Assembly: GCA_036751905.1 (NCBI GenBank)
Contig: DAIOTP010000016.1
Coordinates: 1 to 38,618 of the forward strand
Origin: T3Sed10-241 sp036751905
GTDB taxonomy: Bacteria; Bacteroidota; Bacteroidia; Flavobacteriales_D; Cryomorphaceae
Length of the DNA: 38,618 nt
Direction: 5' to 3'
The translations under genes and the position numbers were made by a program. Positions within the stretch are counted from its first letter, which is position 1. Each line of letters begins with the position of its first letter. This document shows positions 23,556 through 32,479 of the stretch, piece by piece. A model generated the notes under the pieces. The model saw only the letters and a program-made list of their open reading frames with translations, was not told the origin of the DNA and did not search any database.

Positions 23556-23589
23556 TAGCTTTGCAGCGATTTTTTGGCAGCCATATTTG
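23556..23589 (+). promoter_or_regulatory. Candidate promoter(s) of atpB
   Basis: Two overlapping readings exist. TAGCTTTG at 23556-23563 is an exact TAnnTTTG box. Alternatively its TTTG (23560-23563) serves as a -33 element to CATATTTG at 23582-23589 (one mismatch) with an 18-base spacer. Either would start transcription shortly before the atpB ATG at 23609. Confidence 0.35.
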
Positions 23590-23608
23590 CTGCACAACAG
23601 AACCGCCG

Positions 23609-24751
23609 ATGCCAGTTAAAATACCGTTCTTTCAGCATCTTAACGCCATAACGATTTCTCTATTGTTAATGCTCGTTTGTGCATTTCCGGCGAAAGCCGA
23701 CCCACAATACGAGCATCCCCGGCATACGGATGCGCCTTTCGACGCAGGCAAAATGATTATGCACCACATTGCCGATGCCCATGAAATACACATCATCGGC
23801 GATTTTGCATTTTACCTTCCGGTGATTGTTTACGGAAAAAATGGCCTTGAAATATTTTCAAGCAGCCATCTCTACCACAACGAGAAACACTTCAATTACA
23901 CCAACAGCCAAGGCGAAGAGGTTCAGGAGCATTACTTCGTTCATGGTGATTACATCATGTTCCATGAGCGCATATACTACGCGGGCGATCAAAGCGAAAT
24001 CGAATTTGATCCTGAAACTGAAAAAATTACCAATGCAAAACCTTTGGACTTAAGCCTAACCAAAAGTGTTGTGGGCTTGTTTCTTACATGCTTGCTGTTG
24101 ATCCTCATTTTCGGTTCAGTTGCAAAAGCTTACGGCAAGAGACGCGGTGAAGCGCCTAAAGGACTGCAGTCCTTCATGGAACCACTCATTTTGTTCATCC
24201 GTGACGAGGTGGCCATTCCCAGTATAGGCAGGCACAATGCCGACAAGTTTATGCCTTTCCTACTCACCATATTTTTCTTTATTTGGATAGCCAATATGCT
24301 TGGGCTCATTCCATTCATTGGGGGATTCAATGTTACGGGAACTTTATCCGTAACCCTGGTATTGGCGGCTGTTGTTTTTATCATCGTTACCCTCAATGGA
24401 AATAAACATTACTGGGGACACATTTTTTGGCCATCAGGCGTACCGCTGCCCATCAAGTTTATTTTGGTGCCTATAGAGATTGCGAGCATCTTTATAAAAC
24501 CGCTCGTTCTGATGATACGTCTCACTGCCAACATTACAGCAGGGCATATCATTATCCTCTCCTTTGTTTCGCTCATATTGATTTTTGGGCAAAGCAGTGC
24601 TGTGGCAGGCTATGGCGTAGGAGTAGGCAGCACTCTATTTATGATTTTCATGTTTTTCATTGAATTGTTGGTGGCCTTTCTACAGGCGTATGTTTTCACG
24701 CTTTTGGCGGCGCTATATTTTGGCGATGCAACCCAAGAGGCCCATCACTAA
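23609..24751 (+). CDS. atpB: F0F1 ATP synthase subunit a
   Basis: A 380-residue integral membrane subunit forming the proton half-channels with the c-ring. As in other Bacteroidota it has a cleavable-looking signal (LLLMLVCAFPAKA) and a long periplasmic N-terminal extension before the membrane core begins near residue 150. The essential arginine is R304 in LMIRLTANITAGH. The open frame reaches 23540, but the ATG at 23609 gives a sensible signal peptide. Confidence 0.95.
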   Translation: MPVKIPFFQHLNAITISLLLMLVCAFPAKADPQYEHPRHTDAPFDAGKMIMHHIADAHEIHIIGDFAFYLPVIVYGKNGLEIFSSSHLYHNEKHFNYTNSQGEEVQEHYFVHGDYIMFHERIYYAGDQSEIEFDPETEKITNAKPLDLSLTKSVVGLFLTCLLLILIFGSVAKAYGKRRGEAPKGLQSFMEPLILFIRDEVAIPSIGRHNADKFMPFLLTIFFFIWIANMLGLIPFIGGFNVTGTLSVTLVLAAVVFIIVTLNGNKHYWGHIFWPSGVPLPIKFILVPIEIASIFIKPLVLMIRLTANITAGHIIILSFVSLILIFGQSSAVAGYGVGVGSTLFMIFMFFIELLVAFLQAYVFTLLAALYFGDATQEAHH

Positions 24752-24802
24752 TGACAAAACTTAACAACAGGCAATAAGCAAATCACATAAATCACAATTC
24801 TC

Positions 24803-25045
24803 ATGGAATTACTCGGAGTTCTTTTACAAGCAGCAGCCAATGAAGGTTTGGCCGCCATCGGCGCAGGTGTAGCAGCTTTGGCTGCCGGTGTTGGTATCGG
24901 CCGCATTGGTGGATCAGCTTTGGAATCTATGGCACGTCAGCCAGAGGCTACCGGCGATATCCGCGCTAACATGATTGTTGCAGCAGCCCTTATTGAAGGT
25001 GTTGCCCTTTTTGCAGTAATCGTGTGCTTGCTCGTGGTACTGTAA
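24803..25045 (+). CDS. atpE: F0F1 ATP synthase subunit c
   Basis: An 80-residue hairpin proteolipid: two membrane helices joined by the polar RQPEATGD loop. The ion-carrying carboxylate is E65 in ALIEGVALF. The residues around it do not show the Gln/Ser/Thr set known from sodium-translocating rings, so proton coupling is likely (inference). Confidence 0.96.
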   Translation: MELLGVLLQAAANEGLAAIGAGVAALAAGVGIGRIGGSALESMARQPEATGDIRANMIVAAALIEGVALFAVIVCLLVVL

Positions 25046-25057
25046 GAACAATCAACG

Positions 25058-25091
25058 AAAAGAGATCCGGCGGTTGGCCGTGTCTCTTTTT
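25058..25091 (+). terminator. Intercistronic terminator/attenuator between atpE and atpF
   Basis: AAAAGAGA pairs with TCTCTTTT; past a G-U pair and one mismatch the stem continues CGGC/GCCG and closes on a five-base loop. It ends in a T-run. It lies 13 bases after the atpE stop and 38 before the atpF start, inside the operon. Confidence 0.75.
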
Positions 25092-25128
25092 CACCACTAC
25101 TTTGAAAAAACCCTAAATATATTATCCC

Positions 25129-25623
25129 ATGCTTGAAGTAAGTATAGGTACCGTTCTTTGGTCAACAATCGCATTCCTCGCGGTGGCATTCATTCTGGGC
25201 AAGTTTGCATGGAAGCCTATTTTGGCAGCCATTAAAGAGCGTGAAAGCACCATTGAGGAGTCGCTTAAGGCTGCAAAGGAAGCCAGAAACCAAATGGCAG
25301 CCCTCAAAGCTGACAATGAAGAGCTGTTGAAACAAGCAAGGCTGGAACGTGATGCCCTGCTCAAGGAAGCCCGCGATATAAAAAACCGCCTTATGGAAGA
25401 GGCCAAAGTAAAGGGCAATGATGAATACAACCGCATTGTACAGTCAGCCCGAGAAACCATCAACAATGAGAAGATGGCGGCAATCACTGAACTCCGCAAT
25501 AAAGTAGCTACCTTGAGTCTGGAACTTGCTGAAATGCTGCTGCGTGACAAGTTCAGTTCAGGTGCTGAGCAGAAGAAACTCATCGACAAGTACATCGAGG
25601 ACGCCAACACCAAATTGAACTGA
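25129..25623 (+). CDS. atpF: F0F1 ATP synthase subunit b
   Basis: A 164-residue stator subunit: one N-terminal membrane segment (about 6-24), then a long charged coiled coil rich in A, E, K and R (AIKERESTIEESLKAAKEA), ending with the delta-binding region. Its stop codon is one base from the atpH start. Confidence 0.95.
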   Translation: MLEVSIGTVLWSTIAFLAVAFILGKFAWKPILAAIKERESTIEESLKAAKEARNQMAALKADNEELLKQARLERDALLKEARDIKNRLMEEAKVKGNDEYNRIVQSARETINNEKMAAITELRNKVATLSLELAEMLLRDKFSSGAEQKKLIDKYIEDANTKLN

Positions 25624-25624
25624 G

Positions 25625-26182
25625 ATGCACCGCGAAATTAAAGCATCCAGAAGATATGCCAAGTCCCTCCTCGACCTTGCTATAGAGCAAAACAAGGTGC
25701 AGGAAATAAGTGCCGACATGGCTTTGATCCACAAGGCCTATACGCAGAATAAAGATTTGCTGAAGTTCTTTAAAAGTCCATTGATCAAAGCTGACAAAAA
25801 GGAAAAAATTCTGCACAGCATATTCAGTGGTAAAGTGAACGATATGACCATGCGCTTTTTGGTCATTCTGGTCAACAAACGAAGGGAAGGCGTGATTCCA
25901 GGAATTGCGCATTCATTTCGTGAGCAATTGAGGGAGTACCGCGGTATAGCCCTTGCCGAAGTAACCACGGCAGTACCACTCGATACAGAGCAAAGAGCAA
26001 ATATTACCAAACTGGTAGAAAATATTTACGACAAAGTTGAACTCAAAGAACTTGTAAAACCCGAAGTAATCGCGGGCTTCTCAATCAAAGTGGGTGACAA
26101 ACTTTACGACGAAACCATTTCCAGCCGCATCAAATCGGTGCGAAGGTATTACTGGAACAACCCTTACGTATCAAAATTTTAA
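25625..26182 (+). CDS. atpH: F0F1 ATP synthase subunit delta
   Basis: A 185-residue OSCP/delta subunit linking the b stalk to the top of F1. The N-terminal helical bundle starts with SRRYAKSLLDLAIEQ, and the C-terminal family block is VIAGFSIKVGDKLYDETI (about 150-167). Standard length and position after atpF. Confidence 0.93.
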   Translation: MHREIKASRRYAKSLLDLAIEQNKVQEISADMALIHKAYTQNKDLLKFFKSPLIKADKKEKILHSIFSGKVNDMTMRFLVILVNKRREGVIPGIAHSFREQLREYRGIALAEVTTAVPLDTEQRANITKLVENIYDKVELKELVKPEVIAGFSIKVGDKLYDETISSRIKSVRRYYWNNPYVSKF

Positions 26183-26192
26183 AAACACGCAC

Positions 26193-27773
26193 ATGGCGGA
26201 CATTAATCCGGCTGAAGTTTCAGCGATACTCAGAGAACAACTTGCCGGCTTCAAATCAGAAGCTGAGCTCCAGGAAGTGGGCACCGTGCTCCAGGTAGGT
26301 GATGGCATAGCCCGCATTTACGGCCTTACAAGTGTACAAGCAGGTGAGCTCATCGAATTTGAAACCGGCCTCTTGGGCACGGTACTCAATCTCGAAGAAG
26401 ACAATGTGGGCGCGGTGCTGCTTGGAGCAGGCCACGACATCAAAGAAGGTGATACGGTAAAGCGCACCGGGCGCATTTCGTCCCTACAAGTAGGTGAAGG
26501 TATGGTAGGCCGCGTGGTAAATACACTCGGAGAACCCATTGATGGCAAGGGTCCCATTGGGGGCGAGCTCTTTGAAATGCCATTGGAGCGCAAAGCTCCT
26601 GGTGTTATCTACCGCCAACCTGTAAATGAACCTTTGCAAACGGGTATCAAGGCTGTTGATGCCATGATCCCTATTGGCAGAGGGCAGCGCGAGCTCATTA
26701 TCGGCGACCGGCAAACCGGCAAGTCGGCGGTGGCAGTGGACACCATCATCAACCAACGCGAATTTTATGACCGCGGGGAGCCCGTGTATTGCATTTATGT
26801 AGCCATTGGCCAAAAAGGTTCTACCGTTGCACAGCTTGTAAAAAAGCTGGAAGACACCGGAGCCATGGCTTATACCATTATCGTGGCTGCCAATGCTTCC
26901 GATCCTGCCCCTATGCAATACCTCGCTCCTTTCGCAGGTGCCGCCATTGGTGAATTCTTCCGCGATACGGGTCGCCCTGCACTTATCGTGTATGACGACC
27001 TCAGCAAGCAAGCCGTGGCTTACCGCGAAGTATCACTACTCCTACGCCGCCCTCCCGGACGTGAAGCATACCCCGGCGATGTATTCTACCTGCACTCCCG
27101 ACTGCTCGAGCGCGCAGCCAAAATCATCAATTCCGATGAAATTGCTGCCAATATGAACGACCTTCCGCAGTCACTCCAGGGTAAGGTAAAGGGCGGTGGC
27201 TCTCTGACCGCTTTGCCCATTATCGAAACCCAATCGGGCGACGTGTCGGCCTATATCCCTACCAACGTAATTTCGATTACTGATGGCCAGATCTTTCTTG
27301 AATCAACCCTCTTTTTGAGCGGTGTGCGTCCCGCCATCAACGTTGGTATTTCTGTAAGCCGTGTAGGTGGATCAGCACAGATCAAGTCGATGAAAAAGGT
27401 AGCGGGAACACTCAAAATCGACCAGGCCCAATTCCGTGAGCTGGAAGCCTTTTCCAAATTTGGCTCCGACCTCGATGCCGCTACCATGGCTGTACTTGGC
27501 AAAGGGCGGCGCAATGTGGAGATACTCAAGCAGAATGAAAACTCGCCCATGTCGGTCGAAAAACAAATTGCCATCATTTACCTCGGTACCAACGCGCTCC
27601 TGAACAATGTACCTGTGAACCGTATCAAAGAATTCGAGATAGAATACCTCGATTTTATGGCAGCCAAGCACGCCGATACGCTTGAAACTTTGAGGAAAGG
27701 TGTCATCAACGACGAAGTAACCAACACACTGCGCAAGGTAGCCGCTGATCTCAGCGAGAAGTACCGCGCTTGA
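26193..27773 (+). CDS. atpA: F0F1 ATP synthase subunit alpha
   Basis: A 526-residue non-catalytic nucleotide-binding subunit. Walker A is GDRQTGKSA (171-179, K177), and the family signature PAINVGISVSRVGGSAQ is present at about residue 375. The open frame begins at 26094 inside atpH, but the conserved MADINPAEVSAILREQL start lies at 26193, 10 bases after the atpH stop. Confidence 0.97.
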   Translation: MADINPAEVSAILREQLAGFKSEAELQEVGTVLQVGDGIARIYGLTSVQAGELIEFETGLLGTVLNLEEDNVGAVLLGAGHDIKEGDTVKRTGRISSLQVGEGMVGRVVNTLGEPIDGKGPIGGELFEMPLERKAPGVIYRQPVNEPLQTGIKAVDAMIPIGRGQRELIIGDRQTGKSAVAVDTIINQREFYDRGEPVYCIYVAIGQKGSTVAQLVKKLEDTGAMAYTIIVAANASDPAPMQYLAPFAGAAIGEFFRDTGRPALIVYDDLSKQAVAYREVSLLLRRPPGREAYPGDVFYLHSRLLERAAKIINSDEIAANMNDLPQSLQGKVKGGGSLTALPIIETQSGDVSAYIPTNVISITDGQIFLESTLFLSGVRPAINVGISVSRVGGSAQIKSMKKVAGTLKIDQAQFRELEAFSKFGSDLDAATMAVLGKGRRNVEILKQNENSPMSVEKQIAIIYLGTNALLNNVPVNRIKEFEIEYLDFMAAKHADTLETLRKGVINDEVTNTLRKVAADLSEKYRA

Positions 27774-27811
27774 TTATTTGCCCGAAAGGGTGCTAAAGAG
27801 TATTAAAGTAT

Positions 27812-28693
27812 ATGGCCAACCTTAAGGAAATACGCAGCCGCATTACTTCGGTTAATTCGACGAAGCAGATCACTTCTGCCATGAAAATGGTATCGGCAGC
27901 CAAATTGCACAGGGCGCAGGGAGCCATAAGCCGCATGAGGCCCTATGCCCAAAAAATGCAGGAAATACTTAGCAACCTCAGCGCATCACTCGACGTGAGT
28001 GACAATGCTTACGGTGCCCAACGTGAAGTGAATCGCGTGTTGATTGTGGCTATCAATTCTAACAGAGGCTTGTGCGGCGGCTTTAACAACAATATACACC
28101 GCAAAGTAAACGAGCTTATTGAAGAGCACAAAGGCGCAAAAATAAAGGTGCTTGGTGTAGGCAAGAAGGCCTATGATACTTTCAAAAAAGGGGGGTACTT
28201 GCCCGGTGCAGGATACCCTGTGCTGCCCTACGAAGTGTTTGGCAACCTCAATTTTGAAACTGCTTCAGAAATAGCGCTGAGTGTGATGGACAAGTTTGTG
28301 GAGAAAAAACTCGACAAAGTTTACCTCGTTTACAACAGTTTCAAAAATGCAGCGGTGCAAAACACAACGGTAGAAGTATTTCTGCCCATTGCACCCGTTC
28401 AAAATGAAGAAAACAAAACCAGTAAAACACAGACTGAGTTCATATTCGAGCCCAGCAAAGAGGCAATTGTGACCGCGCTTATTCCGGCATCCTTGAAAAC
28501 CCAATTTTACAAAGCGTTGCTCGACAGCAATGCTGCCGAACATGGGGCCAGAATGACGGCCATGCACCAGGCCACCGACAATGCCACCGAACTGGTGAAG
28601 CAGCTCAACCTTACATACAACAAAGCCCGTCAGGCTTCCATCACGAACGAAATTCTTGAAATTGTTTCGGGAGCTGAGGCGCTCAATGGTTAA
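27812..28693 (+). CDS. atpG: F0F1 ATP synthase subunit gamma
   Basis: A 293-residue rotor subunit with the conserved N-terminal coiled coil (IRSRITSVNSTKQITSAMKM) and C-terminal coiled coil (NKARQASITNEILEIVSGAEAL). A strong terminator follows. The beta and epsilon genes are not downstream; in Bacteroidota they usually form a separate locus. Confidence 0.96.
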   Translation: MANLKEIRSRITSVNSTKQITSAMKMVSAAKLHRAQGAISRMRPYAQKMQEILSNLSASLDVSDNAYGAQREVNRVLIVAINSNRGLCGGFNNNIHRKVNELIEEHKGAKIKVLGVGKKAYDTFKKGGYLPGAGYPVLPYEVFGNLNFETASEIALSVMDKFVEKKLDKVYLVYNSFKNAAVQNTTVEVFLPIAPVQNEENKTSKTQTEFIFEPSKEAIVTALIPASLKTQFYKALLDSNAAEHGARMTAMHQATDNATELVKQLNLTYNKARQASITNEILEIVSGAEALNG

Positions 28694-28715
28694 AGTTCAT
28701 ATCAACTGTGCAGAG

Positions 28716-28750
28716 AAAGGCCTTATCCATTTGGGAAAGGCCTTTTTTTT
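28716..28750 (+). terminator. Terminator of the ATP synthase operon
   Basis: AAAGGCC (28716-28722) pairs with GGCCTTT (28739-28745), and the stem runs into eight T residues. Confidence 0.85.
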
Positions 28751-28780
28751 GGCCTAATTTGTGCTAATTAAGGCCACTTG

Positions 28781-31700
28781 ATGCGCACACATTTTCTACA
28801 ATCCTTGGGCTTCATGCTTGGCGGCCTGCTCATGGTGCTTATCGCGCCCTCAGCAGCCGATTATTCCAGAAGCGATGCCAAACCATTACGGAGTGCGGAA
28901 GAGTTTGCGGCTGCCCTCGATGACAAATCACAGAAAGCCCTCAGGAGCATTGATTTTGTGCGCCGCGAAATTCACCGTACAGGTGCACGCCATACCATGC
29001 ATGCTCAGGCCGATTACCTCTCACGGCTCAAGAATGAACAAGGTATTTCTGTATTTGCTTTTCGCAACGATGAACTTATTCTTTGGAGCACCAACATCAT
29101 TTCGCCCATCAGTGTAAAGCGGGTAGCAGTACAGGGCCGCGAAATACATAAATTCGAAAATGGCTGGTATCGGCTGCTGTATTTGAGCGATGGGATCGAA
29201 GAATATGTGGCAACGATACTGCTCAAACGCGAATTTCCGTACCAAAATCAATACCTGAAAAATGATTTTGCCCCCTCCTTTCGCTTTGAAGGTATCTCCA
29301 ATATAGGGACCAAACCAGTCAAAGGCGCTGTTAAACTCAAAGCCAACCACCAGTTCTTTTACCTGGAAACAGAGCCCGATGCCGCACAAACCAAACACAA
29401 CGCAGCCATATTTATCATATTGATCATCGCAGGTGCTGCGCTGGTGCTCAGGGGCTTGTTGCTCCTCATGCGCCTTCTCCTCTTGAAGCGCATAAGCAGG
29501 TGGATGGTTTTCACCTTGTTCGCACTTGCATCGCTAGGCCTGCGCGTATGGAGTATTGGTGCAGGCTGGCCTGGCTTCATTTCGGGTTTGGATTGGTTCA
29601 ATCCCACTGTATATGCAAGCTCACGCTGGTTCCCCTCTTTTGCCGACTTGTCGCTCAACTTGTCCTTGCTTGTAATTCTGGCTTTGGTGGCACGTTTCGG
29701 GCTGATTTCAAATAAAGTGTCACGCGGGCGCTTCACCCTTTTGGGGTTTTGGGCAGGCATGGTCCTGCTCCTTGCATACGCGGTTTTCATCAATCATTTG
29801 CTCAAAGGCCTTGTGCTCAATTCAAATATACCTTTTGAAATCAACGTCATAACCAGTCTCAATAATTTCAGCTTGTTGGGAATTGTATTGAGTGCCATGG
29901 CCTATTTGAGCTTCTATTTGCTCGCCGATGCATTGGTAACGGATGCACGCAACAAGGGCCTTTCGGCAAAAACGCTTCTGCTGCCCTTACTTTTGTTGGC
30001 AAGCGCTCACATCGTTGTAGCCCACCACATCGGCATCCGTGATCTGGCCTTCGTGTTGTGGCCGGTAGCAGTGATGGGCATACTTATAGCTACCCGATTT
30101 AGCGTCAGGCAAAGCATACTGCGGCTGGCACCACTTGTGGTATTGATAGCGCTTCTCGCCGGTGTCGCCGCACACAATTTCAATAAATACAGCCACAAAC
30201 GAGAGCACAATCAACGGCTCATACTGGTTGAAAAGTTGGTGCCAAACAACGATCCTGTAGCCGAGCTACTCTTCAACGATTTGGTGAAATCGCTGAGCCG
30301 GGACCGCAACGTGCAGCAGGTTTTTGAAGAAAATGAACTCCATACCCGTGCCGTACTCGAGGGCTACATCATGCAGCGCTACTTTACTGGATATTGGGGC
30401 AACTACCAAGTGGAGGTATACCCTTTCGTGGCTGATAGCAGCGCCTGGGGAAGGTTGACTCCCGTAAGGCCCACTTCATTCAAAGAATTTTTGCGCCTGG
30501 CCGATCAAAGCGGCGAACCAACAGCCGGAAGTCCGCTGCTCTTGTACCGGGCAGACCGGCGAGATATAACGAGCTACATAGCCATTGTGCCCCTGCACTA
30601 CAGTTTGCAACCCACACCCGATGGACACCTTGTAATTCTATTGAATTCAAAAGCTTTCGGCAATAAGTCTGGATTCCCTGAACTGCTCGTCGACGCCAAA
30701 ACCAACCTCTCATGGCGCAGCGCCGAAGACTATGCCACCGCCAAATACATCAAGGGCACCCTCCGTAACGCAACCGGGCTTTACCCCTATCGACGGGAAT
30801 CCACAATATTTACAAACCTCGAAAGCTATCCGAGTTTCGTGGTCAAAAAGGGCTTTGAGCACCTTGTGAGTAAGATTGATGATGAAACCACAATCGTCAT
30901 CTCCCTGCGCAGTCCGGGCATCATTGACAGGCTCACCGCCTTCAGCTACATCAGTGCTGCTTTCGCCTTGCTGTTTGCCCTTACACAACTGCTCAGTCGA
31001 CTGCTACGACCCAAGCTCCGGCGTGGGATCAACCTGAATCAAAAAATTCAAATATTGCTGATTGGTGTTACCCTCACGGGAATGCTCCTGCTCGCATGGG
31101 CTACCACCTTCTATATCGAGACCAATTACTCGGCCAAAAACCGTGGCCTCGTGAGGGAAAAGATGCTGAGCATTACGCGTGAAATACAGGACAAACTCGA
31201 CGAAGAAGAAGCCCTTGACTTTACCATGAGTGAACATGTATCACGCATGCTCTCGCAGCTTTCCTTCGTTTACCTCACCGACATTCATCTGTTCGATACC
31301 GATGGCGACCTTTTGGCTTCAAGCCAATTGCGCATGTTCAATGAGGGCCTTATTTCGCGGCGCATGAATCCCACCGCATACACCTCCATGGCGCATTTGA
31401 AGCTCACCAGTTTTCTCCATGAGGAGCAAATTGGTGAGCTGGCGTACATCTCAGGTTACAGTCCGTTTTTCAACCGCCGCGGCGAACTCCTGGGCTACAT
31501 CAACCTCCCCTATTTTGCGCAACAGGAAGAATTACAGAGAGAGATCGCTTCCTTCTTCGAAACGGTGATCAACCTCTTCGTAATACTCTTTATTTTGAGC
31601 ATGGTGGTGGGTTTGTTCATGGCGCAATTCATCACTGCCCCGCTCCGCCTCATTCGCGAAAGCCTTTCAAAAGTAGAACTCGGCAAGACCAACCGCATTA

Positions 31701-32479
31701 TTGGCTATGCTGCCAATGACGAAATTGGGCTGCTCGTAGCCGAGTACAACGCGAAAGTAGCCGAATTGGAAGCAACTGCTGAACAATTGGCACAGGGTGA
31801 GCGCGAATCGGCATGGAGGGAAATGGCCAAGCAAGTGGCACACGAAATCAGAAATCCGCTTACACCAATGAAGCTCAACATTCAATACCTTGAGCGGAGC
31901 TTGAGCAGGGGTGACGCGCCTGATCCTTCTCAAATACATCGCCTCACATCCAACTTGATCGAGCAAATAGACGCGCTGAGTGCCATTGCCAATGCCTTCA
32001 GTGACTTCGCCAAAATGCCTGCAGGCAAAGAGGAACGGGTGACGCTTGCCGAAATTTTGATGAATACCACCTCATTGTACTCGCGCTTTGAGAACGTTAA
32101 AGTGGAATTTCGGAACATCGCCGATCACGAAGCATGGGTAAGTTCTGACAAAGATCAACTCCTTAGGGTATTCAACAACCTAATCAAAAACGCCATACAG
32201 GCCATTCCTGAAGGCCGCAAAGGAGAGGTGCTTGTAGAATTGGCCGAAGCCCCTGATGGAGGATATATTGCAAGTGTGCGTGACAATGGAATTGGAATAG
32301 ACCCCGCACTTGCTGAACGCATTTTTATGCCCAATTTCACCACCAAATCCAGGGGCATGGGCCTCGGACTCGCCCTCACCCGACGCATTGTAGAGAGCAG
32401 CCGCGGTAAAATATGGTTTGAAAGCCGTGAAGGACAAGGCAGCACCTTTCACGTATGGCTTCCCTCAATCAAGGATTAG
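28781..32479 (+). CDS. Large NtrY-like membrane sensor histidine kinase
   Basis: A 1232-residue kinase. A short N-terminal membrane segment precedes a periplasmic domain to about residue 205. A block of some eight membrane helices (about 205-475), a second extracytoplasmic domain (about 480-720) and further membrane segments with a third sensing region then lead to a HAMP domain at about 950-1000. The dimerisation box has the phosphorylated histidine H1021 in HEIRNPLTPMK, which is the NtrY/AtoS-type box. The ATPase domain shows NNLIKNAIQAI, DNGIGID and GMGLGLAL. No response regulator is adjacent, so the partner is unknown; NtrY-type kinases usually act on NtrC-type, sigma-54-dependent regulators. 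A TTG at 28778 precedes the chosen ATG. The 3' end overlaps the convergent gene by 15 bases. Confidence 0.88.
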   Translation: MRTHFLQSLGFMLGGLLMVLIAPSAADYSRSDAKPLRSAEEFAAALDDKSQKALRSIDFVRREIHRTGARHTMHAQADYLSRLKNEQGISVFAFRNDELILWSTNIISPISVKRVAVQGREIHKFENGWYRLLYLSDGIEEYVATILLKREFPYQNQYLKNDFAPSFRFEGISNIGTKPVKGAVKLKANHQFFYLETEPDAAQTKHNAAIFIILIIAGAALVLRGLLLLMRLLLLKRISRWMVFTLFALASLGLRVWSIGAGWPGFISGLDWFNPTVYASSRWFPSFADLSLNLSLLVILALVARFGLISNKVSRGRFTLLGFWAGMVLLLAYAVFINHLLKGLVLNSNIPFEINVITSLNNFSLLGIVLSAMAYLSFYLLADALVTDARNKGLSAKTLLLPLLLLASAHIVVAHHIGIRDLAFVLWPVAVMGILIATRFSVRQSILRLAPLVVLIALLAGVAAHNFNKYSHKREHNQRLILVEKLVPNNDPVAELLFNDLVKSLSRDRNVQQVFEENELHTRAVLEGYIMQRYFTGYWGNYQVEVYPFVADSSAWGRLTPVRPTSFKEFLRLADQSGEPTAGSPLLLYRADRRDITSYIAIVPLHYSLQPTPDGHLVILLNSKAFGNKSGFPELLVDAKTNLSWRSAEDYATAKYIKGTLRNATGLYPYRRESTIFTNLESYPSFVVKKGFEHLVSKIDDETTIVISLRSPGIIDRLTAFSYISAAFALLFALTQLLSRLLRPKLRRGINLNQKIQILLIGVTLTGMLLLAWATTFYIETNYSAKNRGLVREKMLSITREIQDKLDEEEALDFTMSEHVSRMLSQLSFVYLTDIHLFDTDGDLLASSQLRMFNEGLISRRMNPTAYTSMAHLKLTSFLHEEQIGELAYISGYSPFFNRRGELLGYINLPYFAQQEELQREIASFFETVINLFVILFILSMVVGLFMAQFITAPLRLIRESLSKVELGKTNRIIGYAANDEIGLLVAEYNAKVAELEATAEQLAQGERESAWREMAKQVAHEIRNPLTPMKLNIQYLERSLSRGDAPDPSQIHRLTSNLIEQIDALSAIANAFSDFAKMPAGKEERVTLAEILMNTTSLYSRFENVKVEFRNIADHEAWVSSDKDQLLRVFNNLIKNAIQAIPEGRKGEVLVELAEAPDGGYIASVRDNGIGIDPALAERIFMPNFTTKSRGMGLGLALTRRIVESSRGKIWFESREGQGSTFHVWLPSIKD

